Origin: Chloroflexota bacterium
GTDB taxonomy: Bacteria; Chloroflexota; Dormibacteria; CF-121
Direction of reading: 5' to 3'
Assembly (NCBI GenBank): GCA_005889395.1
Contig: VBFX01000017.1
Span: forward strand, 1 to 23,092
DNA length: 23,092 nt
Shown: in pieces, positions 1-7,566 of the stretch
Position numbering within the stretch: the stretch's first letter is position 1
Layout of the letters: each line of letters begins with the position of its first letter
Made by a program: the position numbers and the translations under genes
Notes under the pieces: model-generated
What the model was told of the DNA's origin: nothing
What the model saw: only the letters and a program-made list of their open reading frames with translations
The model's database searches: none

Positions 1-388
1 CGATCGGTGCGGGCGGGTGTGGCTCCGGCGCGCGATACGCGGCCTTCTCCATTTCATCGAGGTAGGCGCGCATCGCCGTCAGGGGCCGCTCGTAGTGGTG
101 GCCGCGAGCGTCCACCAGCCGGGCGTGACTGACCCCGATGCCGAGGACGAATCTGTTCGGCCACGCTTCCGCCAGCGCCCGGCCGCCATTCATCATCGCG
201 GTCGCATCCCGAGCCCAGATGTTGGCGATGCCCGTGGCGACTTTGATCTGGTTGGTGGCCGCGAGGATGATGGCCGACGCCGCAAAAGCCTCACGGGCGA
301 GGGATTCGCCGACCCAGATGGCGCCGAACCCCATCTCCTCGACCTCGGACACGGCACGTCGCAGGTCGGCCGTCCGCAAGAACGCCAT
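1..388 (-). CDS. LLM-class (probably F420-dependent) oxidoreductase, 3' end cut by window edge
   Basis: Reading leftward on the minus strand gives a luciferase-like monooxygenase N-terminal half: WLGSMAFLRTADLRRAVSE, EMGFGAIWVGES, IKVATGIANIWARD, NRFVLGIGVSHA and ERPLTAMRAYLDEM. This is the TIM-barrel pattern of F420- or flavin-dependent LLM oxidoreductases, which transfer hydride to small organic substrates in the cytosol. The gene runs off the window at position 1, so the cofactor-binding C-terminal half is not visible. The first in-frame ATG is at 388. Family-like residues (LDLGRAAVWLGS) begin earlier, at about 424-421, overlapping the stop of the dienelactone hydrolase gene, and no ATG, GTG or TTG lies in that stretch. 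The true start is therefore uncertain and may be non-canonical. It probably shares a transcript with the upstream hydrolase. The family call is firm; cofactor and substrate are inferred. Confidence 0.82.
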   Translation of the reverse strand, partial: MAFLRTADLRRAVSEVEEMGFGAIWVGESLAREAFAASAIILAATNQIKVATGIANIWARDATAMMNGGRALAEAWPNRFVLGIGVSHARLVDARGHHYERPLTAMRAYLDEMEKAAYRAPEPHPPAPI

Positions 389-420
389 GGAGCCGAGCCA
401 GACGGCGGCGCGCCCGAGGT

Positions 421-1179
421 CTAGGCCCGTGCTGGTTGGCGTGTGTGCTCCTTGATGAAGGCCAGCATCTGTCGCCAGGCATCCGCCGAGGCGTCCTTGT
501 GCTGTTCGAAGGTGCGGTCGAAGAACGAGTGGGGCGCGCCCTCGTAGACCACCATCTGGTGGGGTACGCCGGCTTGTGTCAGCTCGCGGTCGAACGTGGC
601 GAAGTCCTCCGGTGTCGTCGCCTGGTCGTTGCCGGCGAGGAGCAGGAGGAGGGGTGCCCGTATATGGGGGATGACATCGCGGACACGGGACGGGATCCCA
701 TAGAACCCGATGGCGCCGCTAAGTCCGGGCTGGGCCGCGGACTGTCGCCATGATTGGGCCCCGCCGAAGCAAAAGCCGACGGTGAACACCGACTCTGCTC
801 CGCCGCCCGCGGGCGAACGCAGATAGGCGATTCCGGCGGCGACATCGGCCGCGATTGCCTCGGGTCTGGTCTGCCCGATAGCGGCGCGAAGGTCGAAGTT
901 CTCCGGGCGCTCAGCCATGCCGGCGGTGCGGTCGATGTAGTCGACCACTACGGCATCCACGCCGGCCTGAGCAAACCGCCCGACGAGGTCTTTGTAGAAG
1001 GGGTGGACGCCGCGCGGGTCGGGGATGACGACGACGGCGGCCCCGCCGGGTGTCGCCGCACGCGCCGCGTAGGCCCTGAAGCGATTGCCGTCGGCCGCGG
1101 TCAGAACCAGGTCGCCTTCGTCGGTGGAGCCACCCATGATCGGCGGGAGCGGAGGTCGGGCCTCATTCGTGTAGCACAT
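421..1179 (-). CDS. dienelactone hydrolase family protein
   Basis: Cytosolic alpha/beta hydrolase of the dienelactone hydrolase family, 252 residues. The nucleophile elbow is GFCFGG with Cys127. The acid is Asp175 in LAGNDQ and the histidine is His207 in GAPHSFFDR, giving the Cys-Asp-His triad of this family rather than the Ser triad of lipases. I chose ATG at 1179 because the resulting N-terminus (MCYTNEARPPLPP) matches the MC-x5-RPP-x-PP beginning seen in many family members. ATG at 1188 is an equally readable alternative. The open frame continues upstream to 1398, but that part overlaps the divergent oxidoreductase gene and looks non-coding. Members hydrolyse lactones or esters; the actual substrate here is unknown. 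The gene ends directly at the LLM oxidoreductase, suggesting co-transcription. Confidence 0.88.
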   Translation of the reverse strand: MCYTNEARPPLPPIMGGSTDEGDLVLTAADGNRFRAYAARAATPGGAAVVVIPDPRGVHPFYKDLVGRFAQAGVDAVVVDYIDRTAGMAERPENFDLRAAIGQTRPEAIAADVAAGIAYLRSPAGGGAESVFTVGFCFGGAQSWRQSAAQPGLSGAIGFYGIPSRVRDVIPHIRAPLLLLLAGNDQATTPEDFATFDRELTQAGVPHQMVVYEGAPHSFFDRTFEQHKDASADAWRQMLAFIKEHTRQPARA

Positions 1180-1274
1180 AGCAACCATTCTGCCGCGCCG
1201 CCAGCCTGCGGCGTAGGGCTGGCGGGCCGAACCCGCCATAAAACGAAGGGGCGACTTCCATTTATGATTGCGGT

Positions 1275-1284
1275 ACTGATCAGT
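1275..1284. promoter_or_regulatory. 10-bp perfect palindrome, candidate operator between divergent genes
   Basis: ACTGATCAGT is a perfect inverted repeat in the short divergent intergenic region (1180-1303). It lies just downstream of a -10-like TATGAT (1263-1268) and just upstream of the GGGGGG-rich ribosome site of the GMC oxidoreductase. Its form resembles TetR-family operators, but no regulator gene is in the window, so this is inference. The same region has two hairpin-forming repeats on the hydrolase side: CCAGCC/GGCTGG at 1201-1222 and GGCGGG/CCCGCC at 1221-1237. Confidence 0.35.
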
Positions 1285-1303
1285 TCGGCTGGGGGGTAAC
1301 AGG

Positions 1304-3286
1304 ATGTCTACCGCCGTCAAGGCGCCGCCGACGACCATCGCCCGGGACAGCCAGTCGCCCGTCCTGGTTGCCATGGCGGACACGTTCATCGGCGGCATGG
1401 GTCACTCTGGCTCCCCGATCCGGGTCGCGGCCTCCATGGACGAAACCTTCCGGCGCCTTCCCTCGGAAGCCGACCGGCGCCGGCTTCGCCTGATCGTCGG
1501 CGTCCTCGGCCGCCGCTCCGGCACGTTTCTCCTCACCGGCCGGCCCGTGCCGTTTCACCGCTGGCCGCGCGAGCAGCGCGTGAGGGTGATGTCGTCGTGG
1601 TCGACCAGCCGCATCACCTTCCGGCGCCAGCTCTTCCAGGTCTTCAAGCGGCTATCATTGCTCGCCTTCCTCGGCGATACCGAGGACGACGGCACCAATC
1701 CGGTCTGGCCCGAAATCGGCTATCCGGGACCCGTATCCGCGCCACCCGCGACGCCCAAGAGCATCCGAACGACGACGCTCGACGGTGACACGACGCTGAG
1801 CTGCGACGCGGTCGTGGTGGGTTCGGGTGCGGGCGGTGGCGTGGTCGCGGCCGAGCTCTCCGCGGCCGGCAAGGACGTGATCGTGCTGGAGGAAGGGGGT
1901 TATTACAACGAGGCCGACTTCAACCAGCTCGAGCTCGCCATGATGCGCAAGCTCTACTACCAGGGCGGATTCGCGGCGACCGCTGACGCGGCGATCGCGC
2001 TGATTGCCGGCGGCTGCCTTGGGGGCGGCACCCTGGTCAATTACACGACGAGCTTCCGCACGCCGGATTGGCTGCGCGAGGAATGGGCCGATCACTACGG
2101 GCTCAAGGCCTTTACGACCGATGAGTACAGCGCGTCGATGGATGCCGTCTATGAACGCCTCGGGGTCAACGCCAGTCACAGCCGGGTGAGCGCGCGCGAG
2201 CGAGTTCTGGAACGGGGCATGAAGCGGCTCGGCTGGCACACCGGCTACATGCCGCGCAACGTCCAGGGCTGCACGCAGGACGAGCGGTGTGGCTTCTGCG
2301 GCTACGGCTGCCAGATCGGCGCCAAGCAATCCACGCTCAAGACGTACCTGATGGACGCCTACCGCCGGCGTGCCCGCATCGTCGTGAACTGCACCGTCGA
2401 CCGAGTCGTGATCGAAGATGGACGCGCGGTCGGCGTGCGTGCCACGGTGCGCCAGCCGGATATGCCGGCCTTCACCTTGATCGTGCGCAGCCACGCCGTC
2501 GTGGTCGCGGCCGGGGCGATCGGGACCCCTGCCATCCTGCAGCGCTCCGCCGTCCCATCGAAGGCGATTGGGACGTCGCTTCGGCTCCATCCGTCAACCG
2601 CCGTTTCGGGCATCTTCGACGAAGAGATTCGTCCCTGGGAGGGAACACTGCAGGCGCTCTACTCGGACGAGTTCACCAACCTCGATGGGCAACACTTCGG
2701 GCCGAAGATCGAGTCCGCGCCGCTACATCCGGCCTTGCTGGCCCTGGTCACCCCCTGGCGCAAGCCAGACCAATACAGCCGGTTGATGCGGTCGCTGCCA
2801 AATTTGTCCCTGACCGGCATCCTGCTTCGGGACAGCGGTGCCGGCCGGGTCATCACGAAGGACGGCACCGCCCGGGTCGAGTACAAGCTCTCGCGCCCCG
2901 ACCTCGCCCACATGCGCAAAGGGATCGAAGCCGGCGTTCGCATCCTCGAGGCCGCCGGCGCGAAGGAGGTCTTCACCAGCCAGGCTGCCTACGTCAGCTA
3001 CCGGCCCGGTCAGCGTGGTGGCGTCGAAGCCTTCATGAACGAAGTCGACCGCAACGGCTACGGCCCGGGCCAGATGAGCTACGTGAGCTTCCACCAGATG
3101 GGTACCTGTCGCATGGGCAATGACCCGGCAACATCCGTGATTGGCCCCGATCACCAGGTGCATGTCGTCAAGGGCCTCTACATCGCCGATGGCAGCGCGT
3201 TTCCGAGCGCCTCGGGTGTCAACCCCATGATTACCATCATGGCGATGGCCCACCGCGCGTCCCGCTTGATCGCGGCCGCCTGCTAA
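1304..3286 (+). CDS. GMC-family FAD-dependent oxidoreductase (long-chain alcohol oxidase type)
   Basis: A 660-residue flavoprotein of the glucose-methanol-choline family. An N-terminal helical region (about 45-140) resembles gluconate 2-dehydrogenase subunit 3 and the N-termini of long-chain fatty alcohol oxidases. The FAD-binding Rossmann motif VVGSGAGGG is near 171-179, with the acidic strand end at about 196-197. A cysteine cluster (Cys323, 329, 332, 336; C-x5-CGFCGYGC) follows, typical of the alcohol-oxidase/cholesterol-oxidase-like branch. The C-terminal catalytic His597 (FHQMGTCRMG) and Asn640 (SGVNPMITI) are 43 residues apart, as expected. ATG at 1304 follows a GGGGGGTAACAGG ribosome site. 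The stop lies 2 nt before the next ATG, so it is co-transcribed with an exporter. Likely reaction: oxidation of a lipophilic alcohol to an aldehyde or ketone; the substrate is not determinable. Confidence 0.92.
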   Translation: MSTAVKAPPTTIARDSQSPVLVAMADTFIGGMGHSGSPIRVAASMDETFRRLPSEADRRRLRLIVGVLGRRSGTFLLTGRPVPFHRWPREQRVRVMSSWSTSRITFRRQLFQVFKRLSLLAFLGDTEDDGTNPVWPEIGYPGPVSAPPATPKSIRTTTLDGDTTLSCDAVVVGSGAGGGVVAAELSAAGKDVIVLEEGGYYNEADFNQLELAMMRKLYYQGGFAATADAAIALIAGGCLGGGTLVNYTTSFRTPDWLREEWADHYGLKAFTTDEYSASMDAVYERLGVNASHSRVSARERVLERGMKRLGWHTGYMPRNVQGCTQDERCGFCGYGCQIGAKQSTLKTYLMDAYRRRARIVVNCTVDRVVIEDGRAVGVRATVRQPDMPAFTLIVRSHAVVVAAGAIGTPAILQRSAVPSKAIGTSLRLHPSTAVSGIFDEEIRPWEGTLQALYSDEFTNLDGQHFGPKIESAPLHPALLALVTPWRKPDQYSRLMRSLPNLSLTGILLRDSGAGRVITKDGTARVEYKLSRPDLAHMRKGIEAGVRILEAAGAKEVFTSQAAYVSYRPGQRGGVEAFMNEVDRNGYGPGQMSYVSFHQMGTCRMGNDPATSVIGPDHQVHVVKGLYIADGSAFPSASGVNPMITIMAMAHRASRLIAAAC

Positions 3287-3288
3287 CG

Positions 3289-4947
3289 ATGCAGGCGGCG
3301 GTGCAGACGAAGCGGAGCCCCTGGATCATCCTGCTCGTCCTCTGCCTTGGCTTCTTCATGATCTTGCTCGATCTCACGATCGTCAACGTCGCGATTCCGA
3401 GCATCATCGACGGCTTGCACGCGGGGCTCGACGAGATCCTCTGGGTCCTCAACGCCTACATCCTCGCGTACGCGGTGCTGCTGATCACCGCCGGCCGGCT
3501 GGGCGACATGTTTGGCGCCAAGCGACTCTTCCTCATCGGCCTCGCGGTCTTCACGCTGGCGTCCATCGCCTGCAGCCTCGCGCAGAACCCGACCGAGTTG
3601 ATCGCGGCCCGCGTCATCCAGGGCGTGGGCGGCGCCATCCTGACGCCGCAGACGCTCAGCATTCTGACGAACATCTTTCCCGCCGATAAGCGCGGCGCCG
3701 CGTTTGGCATCTGGGGCGCGGTCGCCGGCGTCGCTTCTGTCACGGGCCCGACGCTGGGCGGGTTCCTCGTCACCAACTTCAGCTGGCAGGCCGTCTTCTG
3801 GGTCAACGTTCCTGTCGGGATCGTCGCCTTCGTCCTCGGGATCTGGTTGCTTCCCGGCATCCGCCTCGGCCGGGAGCAAAACCTCGATCCGGTTGGGGTC
3901 CTGCTCGCCAGCGGCGCGCTCTTCGCCGTCGTCTTTGGGCTGATCGAGGGTCAGCGTTACCACTGGGGCACCTTTACCGATGTCGCGTCGTTCGACGTGG
4001 CTGGCGGTCACTGGGGTCTCTTCAGTATCCCGAGCCTGTTCATCGCCAGCGCGATCCTGCTGCTGCTGTTCGTGCTTTGGGATCGGGCACAGGACCAACC
4101 GCTGGTCCCGCTCTCGCTCTTCAGTGACCGCAACTTCAGCGTCGGCAATGGCCTGGCGGCCATCGTCATGTTCGGCATGATGGGGCTGTTCCTGCCGCTG
4201 ACGATCTTTCTTCAGTCGGTGCTTGGCTTTACCGCGCTCAAGGCGGGCCTGACCCTGGCGCCAATGCCACTGACCTCGATGCTGGTGGCTCCCTTGTCGG
4301 GCCGCGCGACCGATCGGATTGGCGGCAAATACATCCTGATGTTTGGTCTCGCCTGTTTTGCCGCAGGCATGGGGCTGGTGGTATGGGTCGCGTCGCTCAA
4401 CGCCGGGCAGTCAACCTTCACCCTGCCGCTGATCCTCGCCGGGATTGGTCTCGGCTGCACCTTCGCTCCGATGACGACCGTGACCATGCAGCGCGTCAAT
4501 CCGCAGCTCGCGGGTGCCGCGTCCGGCCTGCTCAATACCACCCGTCAACTGGGCGGCGCGTTTGGGAGCGCCGTGGTTGGCGCGATCCTCCAAACCCGGC
4601 TTGCCAACGAGCTCGTCAGCCAGGCTCAGGCACAAGCCGCGAGCCTGCCCGCCCCGTTTCGGTTGCCATTTGTGCAGGGGTTTGCCAAAGCGGCCAACGG
4701 CGTGCTCGAGGTCGGACGCGGACAGTCCGGTGTAGCGCTTCCATCCGGCATCCCGCCGGCAGCGGCCGCCCAAGTTCAGCAGGTTGCGCACGACGTGTTC
4801 GCCCAGGCCTTCATCAATGCCATGCGTCCCTCGCTCGTGGTTCCAATCGCGGTGTTGCTCTTCGGTGCCGTGCTGACGAGCGCCATCACTGGTCGGCGCA
4901 CCCCGTCTGCCCAGCGCCAGCCGGCGCCGGCGCCCGCCCCCGGTTAG
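3289..4947 (+). CDS. MFS transporter, DHA2 (EmrB/QacA) family, 14 TM
   Basis: A 552-residue integral inner-membrane drug:proton antiporter. Visible signatures are the D1-type motif LDLTIVNVAIPSI in TM1, motif A (GRLGDMFGAKR) in the loop between TM2 and TM3, and the antiporter motif C in TM5 (GAVAGVASVTGPTLGG). Hydrophobic segments continue through about 14 helices, including the last one near residues 515-535, and the tail is Pro/Ala-rich. The ATG is 2 nt downstream of the oxidoreductase stop, so expression depends on that transcript, probably with translational coupling. The tight pairing suggests that it exports the substrate or product of the alcohol oxidase, or that both answer the same compound. 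That link is inference; the family assignment is direct. Confidence 0.93.
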   Translation: MQAAVQTKRSPWIILLVLCLGFFMILLDLTIVNVAIPSIIDGLHAGLDEILWVLNAYILAYAVLLITAGRLGDMFGAKRLFLIGLAVFTLASIACSLAQNPTELIAARVIQGVGGAILTPQTLSILTNIFPADKRGAAFGIWGAVAGVASVTGPTLGGFLVTNFSWQAVFWVNVPVGIVAFVLGIWLLPGIRLGREQNLDPVGVLLASGALFAVVFGLIEGQRYHWGTFTDVASFDVAGGHWGLFSIPSLFIASAILLLLFVLWDRAQDQPLVPLSLFSDRNFSVGNGLAAIVMFGMMGLFLPLTIFLQSVLGFTALKAGLTLAPMPLTSMLVAPLSGRATDRIGGKYILMFGLACFAAGMGLVVWVASLNAGQSTFTLPLILAGIGLGCTFAPMTTVTMQRVNPQLAGAASGLLNTTRQLGGAFGSAVVGAILQTRLANELVSQAQAQAASLPAPFRLPFVQGFAKAANGVLEVGRGQSGVALPSGIPPAAAAQVQQVAHDVFAQAFINAMRPSLVVPIAVLLFGAVLTSAITGRRTPSAQRQPAPAPAPG

Positions 4948-4953
4948 GCGCGG

Positions 4954-4959
4954 CATACT
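4954..4959 (+). promoter_or_regulatory. -10-like hexamer immediately before a start codon (possible leaderless promoter)
   Basis: CATACT matches the TATAAT consensus at four of six positions and ends 6 nt before the ATG of the Lon-domain gene, which has no Shine-Dalgarno. That spacing would give an mRNA starting at or near the ATG. No convincing -35 is present, so read-through from the exporter is equally possible. Confidence 0.28.
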
Positions 4960-4965
4960 GGGATC

Positions 4966-5619
4966 ATGCCCACCCAGTGGCTGCCACTGTTCCCCCTGAA
5001 CGTCGTGCTGTTCCCGCACATGGCCCTGCCGCTGCACATCTTCGAGCCGCGCTACCGGCAGATGATCGGCGATTGCCTGGAGGAAGGGCATAGCTTCGGT
5101 GTGGTCGCGATCCGCGAGGGACGTGAGACCGGCCCGGCGACACCGTACGGCGTCGGCACGCTGGCGAAGATCGTGCGCATCGATCGGCTGGACGACAGCC
5201 GGATGAACCTGCTGGTGATGGGTGCGTCCCGCTTCGAGATCGTGGAGACCGCCGACGATCGCCCCTACCTGCGCGGCCAGATCCGCATCATCCCCGAGGC
5301 CGGCGATGATCTCGATGCCACTGCCCGGTTGACCGAAACGACCGCCATGGCGTTCCAGCAATACTCCAACCTCCTACGGGAGCTGGTCGGCCAGAAGGCC
5401 GATGAAGCAGAGCCGCCGATGGAGCCGGAGCTGCTCTCCTACCTGATCGCGGCTGCCCTGAACCTCCAGGTCCCGGAAAAGCAGTCCCTGCTGGCGGAGC
5501 CGCGAACCGACGCTCGCCTGGCGCTCGAGCTGCGAATGCTGCGCAAGGAGATCGTGCTGCTCAAGCAGATGGTCGCACACGCCGGTACGGCCGCGACCGT
5601 TCGGACGTCGCTGAACTAG
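4966..5619 (+). CDS. LON peptidase substrate-binding domain protein
   Basis: A 217-residue protein consisting of the Lon N-terminal (LAN/PUA-like) domain without ATPase or protease. The opening LPLFPLNVVLFPHMALPLHI followed by FEPRYRQMI is diagnostic. A later stretch (about 55-100) has the expected VGTLAKIVRIDRL and NLLVMGASRFEI strands, and the C-terminal half is helical, with LEAEL-like heptads from about 125 onward. Stand-alone proteins of this type are common in bacteria; they are thought to recognise protein segments, but their role is poorly defined. The gene has an 18-nt gap after the exporter and could be on the same transcript. It converges on the anti-sigma gene, the two stop codons sharing the four bases CTAG (5616-5619). 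Confidence 0.9.
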   Translation: MPTQWLPLFPLNVVLFPHMALPLHIFEPRYRQMIGDCLEEGHSFGVVAIREGRETGPATPYGVGTLAKIVRIDRLDDSRMNLLVMGASRFEIVETADDRPYLRGQIRIIPEAGDDLDATARLTETTAMAFQQYSNLLRELVGQKADEAEPPMEPELLSYLIAAALNLQVPEKQSLLAEPRTDARLALELRMLRKEIVLLKQMVAHAGTAATVRTSLN

Positions 5620-6974
5620 CTCGTGTGTAAATCGATAACGAGGCGCCAGGCATAGCTGCCAGTCGCCGGCAGGGTGAAGGCCGTCACGCGCACCGGCCGT
5701 GCCAGGTCGATGGTGATATTGCCGTCCGCCCCTTGCTGAACGCCGGGCTCCACCGCCGTCACGTGGTAGCTGCTGATGCCATTCACCGGCGCGCCGGTGA
5801 CGTTCGTGTCTTTGAACGTCACCGCGACGTGTAGGTCATCGGGCCGGGTGATGATCATCGTTGGTAACCCATTGCCGTTCATATCGAAGACCAGCCGCGT
5901 ATAGCCGGCCACCGCTGTCCCCGGCCGAATACGGAACATGGTGCCGCCCGTCACGCCGTTCCCCAGTGTGTACAGCACCGGCCCGGTCGAGGCGGAGACC
6001 GTCGCGGCTGGACTCGCGCTCGGTGAGACCGACGCCCTCGCGGTGGCCGAGGGGTGAATCGACTGCGTCGCCGCTGCCGCCGTTGAACCGACTTTCTGCG
6101 TGGTTTTCAGCAGCCCGCCTTCGTAAAGAACCGCGGCAAGAAGCACACAGGCTGCCGCCCCAAGACCGACGGCGATTCGCATCGCCGTATCGGGCTTTCG
6201 TGGCGGCGCGGCCACCACCCCCTCGCTCTCGTCATCGATGCGCAGCGCCGGCTCTTGATCGAAAATGGCGTTGCTCGTCGCCGGCACGGGGATGGGGACT
6301 GGAGAAGCCTCGAGTGCGGGGGCCGGCGCCGGCTCCACTTCCGGTTCCGGCTCGCGATCCCAGTCGGTGAATTCGACCTCCCGGTGCGAATCGACCGGGA
6401 CTTCGCGCAAGGGGCCGGAGAGGATTTCAGGGGGAGCCGGCTCCGCCGGTTCCGGCTCAGCGGCCTGGGCCGGCTCGGCGTCCTCGACCGGTCCGATCTC
6501 CTCGGGGATGTCCGTCATCGCCGGGTAGAGTGGCTCGGGCACCGGAGACAACGGCATTGGATGGTCTTGCAAGGGCTCGTCCCTGAAGATCTCTCGTTCC
6601 AGCTCGGTCAACAGGTCTGGGATGCTGCTGACTTCCGGTCGCACCGCGGGCGGCAAGTCATGGGGCGCAGGCACCATCGCCGCCGGAAGTGCGGGCGCGA
6701 CCTCGAAGGATCGCATGTCGCCCTGGGTCCGGAGGCGATCCGGGATGGAGAGCGCGAAGGCCTGGTCCATTGCCGTCGAGCCGACCGTCGCGCTCGGCAG
6801 CCGGCCGACGCGCAAGAGCATCTCGCGGAAATCTTCGACCCGCTCGCGACAGGCCTCGCAGCGGCGCAGGTGGTCGCGGGCCCATTCGAGATCCTTCCCA
6901 TCGAGCCGATCGTCGAGCACGGCACTCGGTGAAATGCGGGTGCAGCGATTCCGATCAAAACTTGATGTAGTCAT
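5616..6974 (-). CDS. membrane anti-sigma factor: zf-HC2 domain plus extracytoplasmic AMIN-like domain
   Basis: A 452-residue single-pass membrane protein. The N-terminus carries a zinc-binding anti-sigma motif H-x3-C-x2-C (His35, Cys39, Cys42 in HLRRCEACRERV). A long acidic Pro/Glu linker (about 100-250) follows, then one membrane helix near 263-285 (MRIAVGLGAAACVLLAAVLY). A Ser/Thr/Ala-rich spacer leads to a C-terminal beta-rich domain (about 330-452) that resembles AMIN domains, which bind cell-wall components. ATG 6974 is preferred because GGGGGAG lies 5 nt upstream; the open frame could start at 6995. The start overlaps the sigma gene's 3' end by 20 nt, the usual sigma/anti-sigma coupling. 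It probably holds the sigma factor at the membrane and senses the cell wall. The AMIN assignment is moderate; the zf-HC2 assignment is good. Confidence 0.82.
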   Translation of the reverse strand: MTTSSFDRNRCTRISPSAVLDDRLDGKDLEWARDHLRRCEACRERVEDFREMLLRVGRLPSATVGSTAMDQAFALSIPDRLRTQGDMRSFEVAPALPAAMVPAPHDLPPAVRPEVSSIPDLLTELEREIFRDEPLQDHPMPLSPVPEPLYPAMTDIPEEIGPVEDAEPAQAAEPEPAEPAPPEILSGPLREVPVDSHREVEFTDWDREPEPEVEPAPAPALEASPVPIPVPATSNAIFDQEPALRIDDESEGVVAAPPRKPDTAMRIAVGLGAAACVLLAAVLYEGGLLKTTQKVGSTAAAATQSIHPSATARASVSPSASPAATVSASTGPVLYTLGNGVTGGTMFRIRPGTAVAGYTRLVFDMNGNGLPTMIITRPDDLHVAVTFKDTNVTGAPVNGISSYHVTAVEPGVQQGADGNITIDLARPVRVTAFTLPATGSYAWRLVIDLHTS

Positions 6975-7485
6975 AGATCTCCCCCAGCTCGGCACGGCTG
7001 CGGTCGAGCGCGTGGACCAGCTTGCGCGGGGCCATGTCGACCACGTCGGCGAGCTCGTCGTATGAGAGCTTCACGAAATCGCGCAGGAGGATCATCGCAC
7101 GCGCGTCGAAGGGGAGGGCCGTCAGTGCCCGCTGCACCGTGTCGCGCCGTAGCGCCCGGCGCGCTTCAGGCTGGGGGAAGTCGTCGAGGTTGACCTGGGC
7201 CGTGCGCTGGCGCCGAAACCAGCGGCGCGGTCGCAGCACCGAACGGCTGAGCTCGGTGGCACCGCGAAAGACGTCGGCCCGGCGGAGTCCCTCCTCATGG
7301 GGGCGCTGGCGCAGGCCATCGGCAACCTGGCGAAAGGCGGCGCAGGTGATCGCCGCGGCGCCGTCGATGTCGTCGATGAGCCGGGCCACGTAGTTCAGAA
7401 CGAGGGGGAAGTCCGAATAGAACTCGCGTTCTACGGACGCCGCCCGTGCGCTGAAGGCTGGCGCTTCGACGTGTACCTGATCCAT
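6955..7485 (-). CDS. ECF-like RNA polymerase sigma factor
   Basis: A 176-residue sigma-70-family protein. Region 4 is clear at about 115-170: ALTALPFDARAMILLRDFV followed by LSYDELADVV and a recognition helix (APRKLVHALDRSRAEL). Region 2 (about 22-75) is recognisable but degenerate; the usual DxxQE-type core helix is replaced by IDDIDGAAAITCAAFRQVAD. The ATG at 7485 has no good Shine-Dalgarno but sits about 20 nt below a near-consensus promoter. It directly precedes and overlaps its membrane anti-sigma partner. The expected role is transcription of envelope or stress genes when released. Whether it autoregulates cannot be told; its visible promoter looks like a housekeeping type. Confidence 0.8.
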   Translation of the reverse strand: MDQVHVEAPAFSARAASVEREFYSDFPLVLNYVARLIDDIDGAAAITCAAFRQVADGLRQRPHEEGLRRADVFRGATELSRSVLRPRRWFRRQRTAQVNLDDFPQPEARRALRRDTVQRALTALPFDARAMILLRDFVKLSYDELADVVDMAPRKLVHALDRSRAELGEIYDYIKF

Positions 7486-7511
7486 TACTGGGACGGAGAG
7501 CGAATGCCTGC

Positions 7512-7540
7512 AGTCTAGTCAGGCGGCACCAATTCGTCAA
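7512..7540 (-). promoter_or_regulatory. sigma-70-type promoter of the sigma/anti-sigma operon
   Basis: On the minus strand, TTGACG (7540-7535) and TAGACT (7517-7512) are separated by exactly 17 nt. They match the -35 consensus at five of six and the -10 at four of six positions. Transcription would start near 7505, giving a leader of about 20 nt before the ATG at 7485. It lies in the only gap between this operon and the NAD(P)HX epimerase gene. Confidence 0.62.
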
Positions 7541-7566
7541 CTCGCAGTGGTATCAGGTACTCGAAC

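Noticed and set aside
1180..1398. 73-residue N-terminal extension of the dienelactone hydrolase
   Set aside because: It overlaps the divergent GMC gene, lacks family similarity, and the family-typical MC start at 1179 fits better.
1655..2590. 311-codon open frame antisense to the GMC gene
   Set aside because: His/Arg/Asp-rich composition with no domain; the plus strand carries a complete conserved enzyme.
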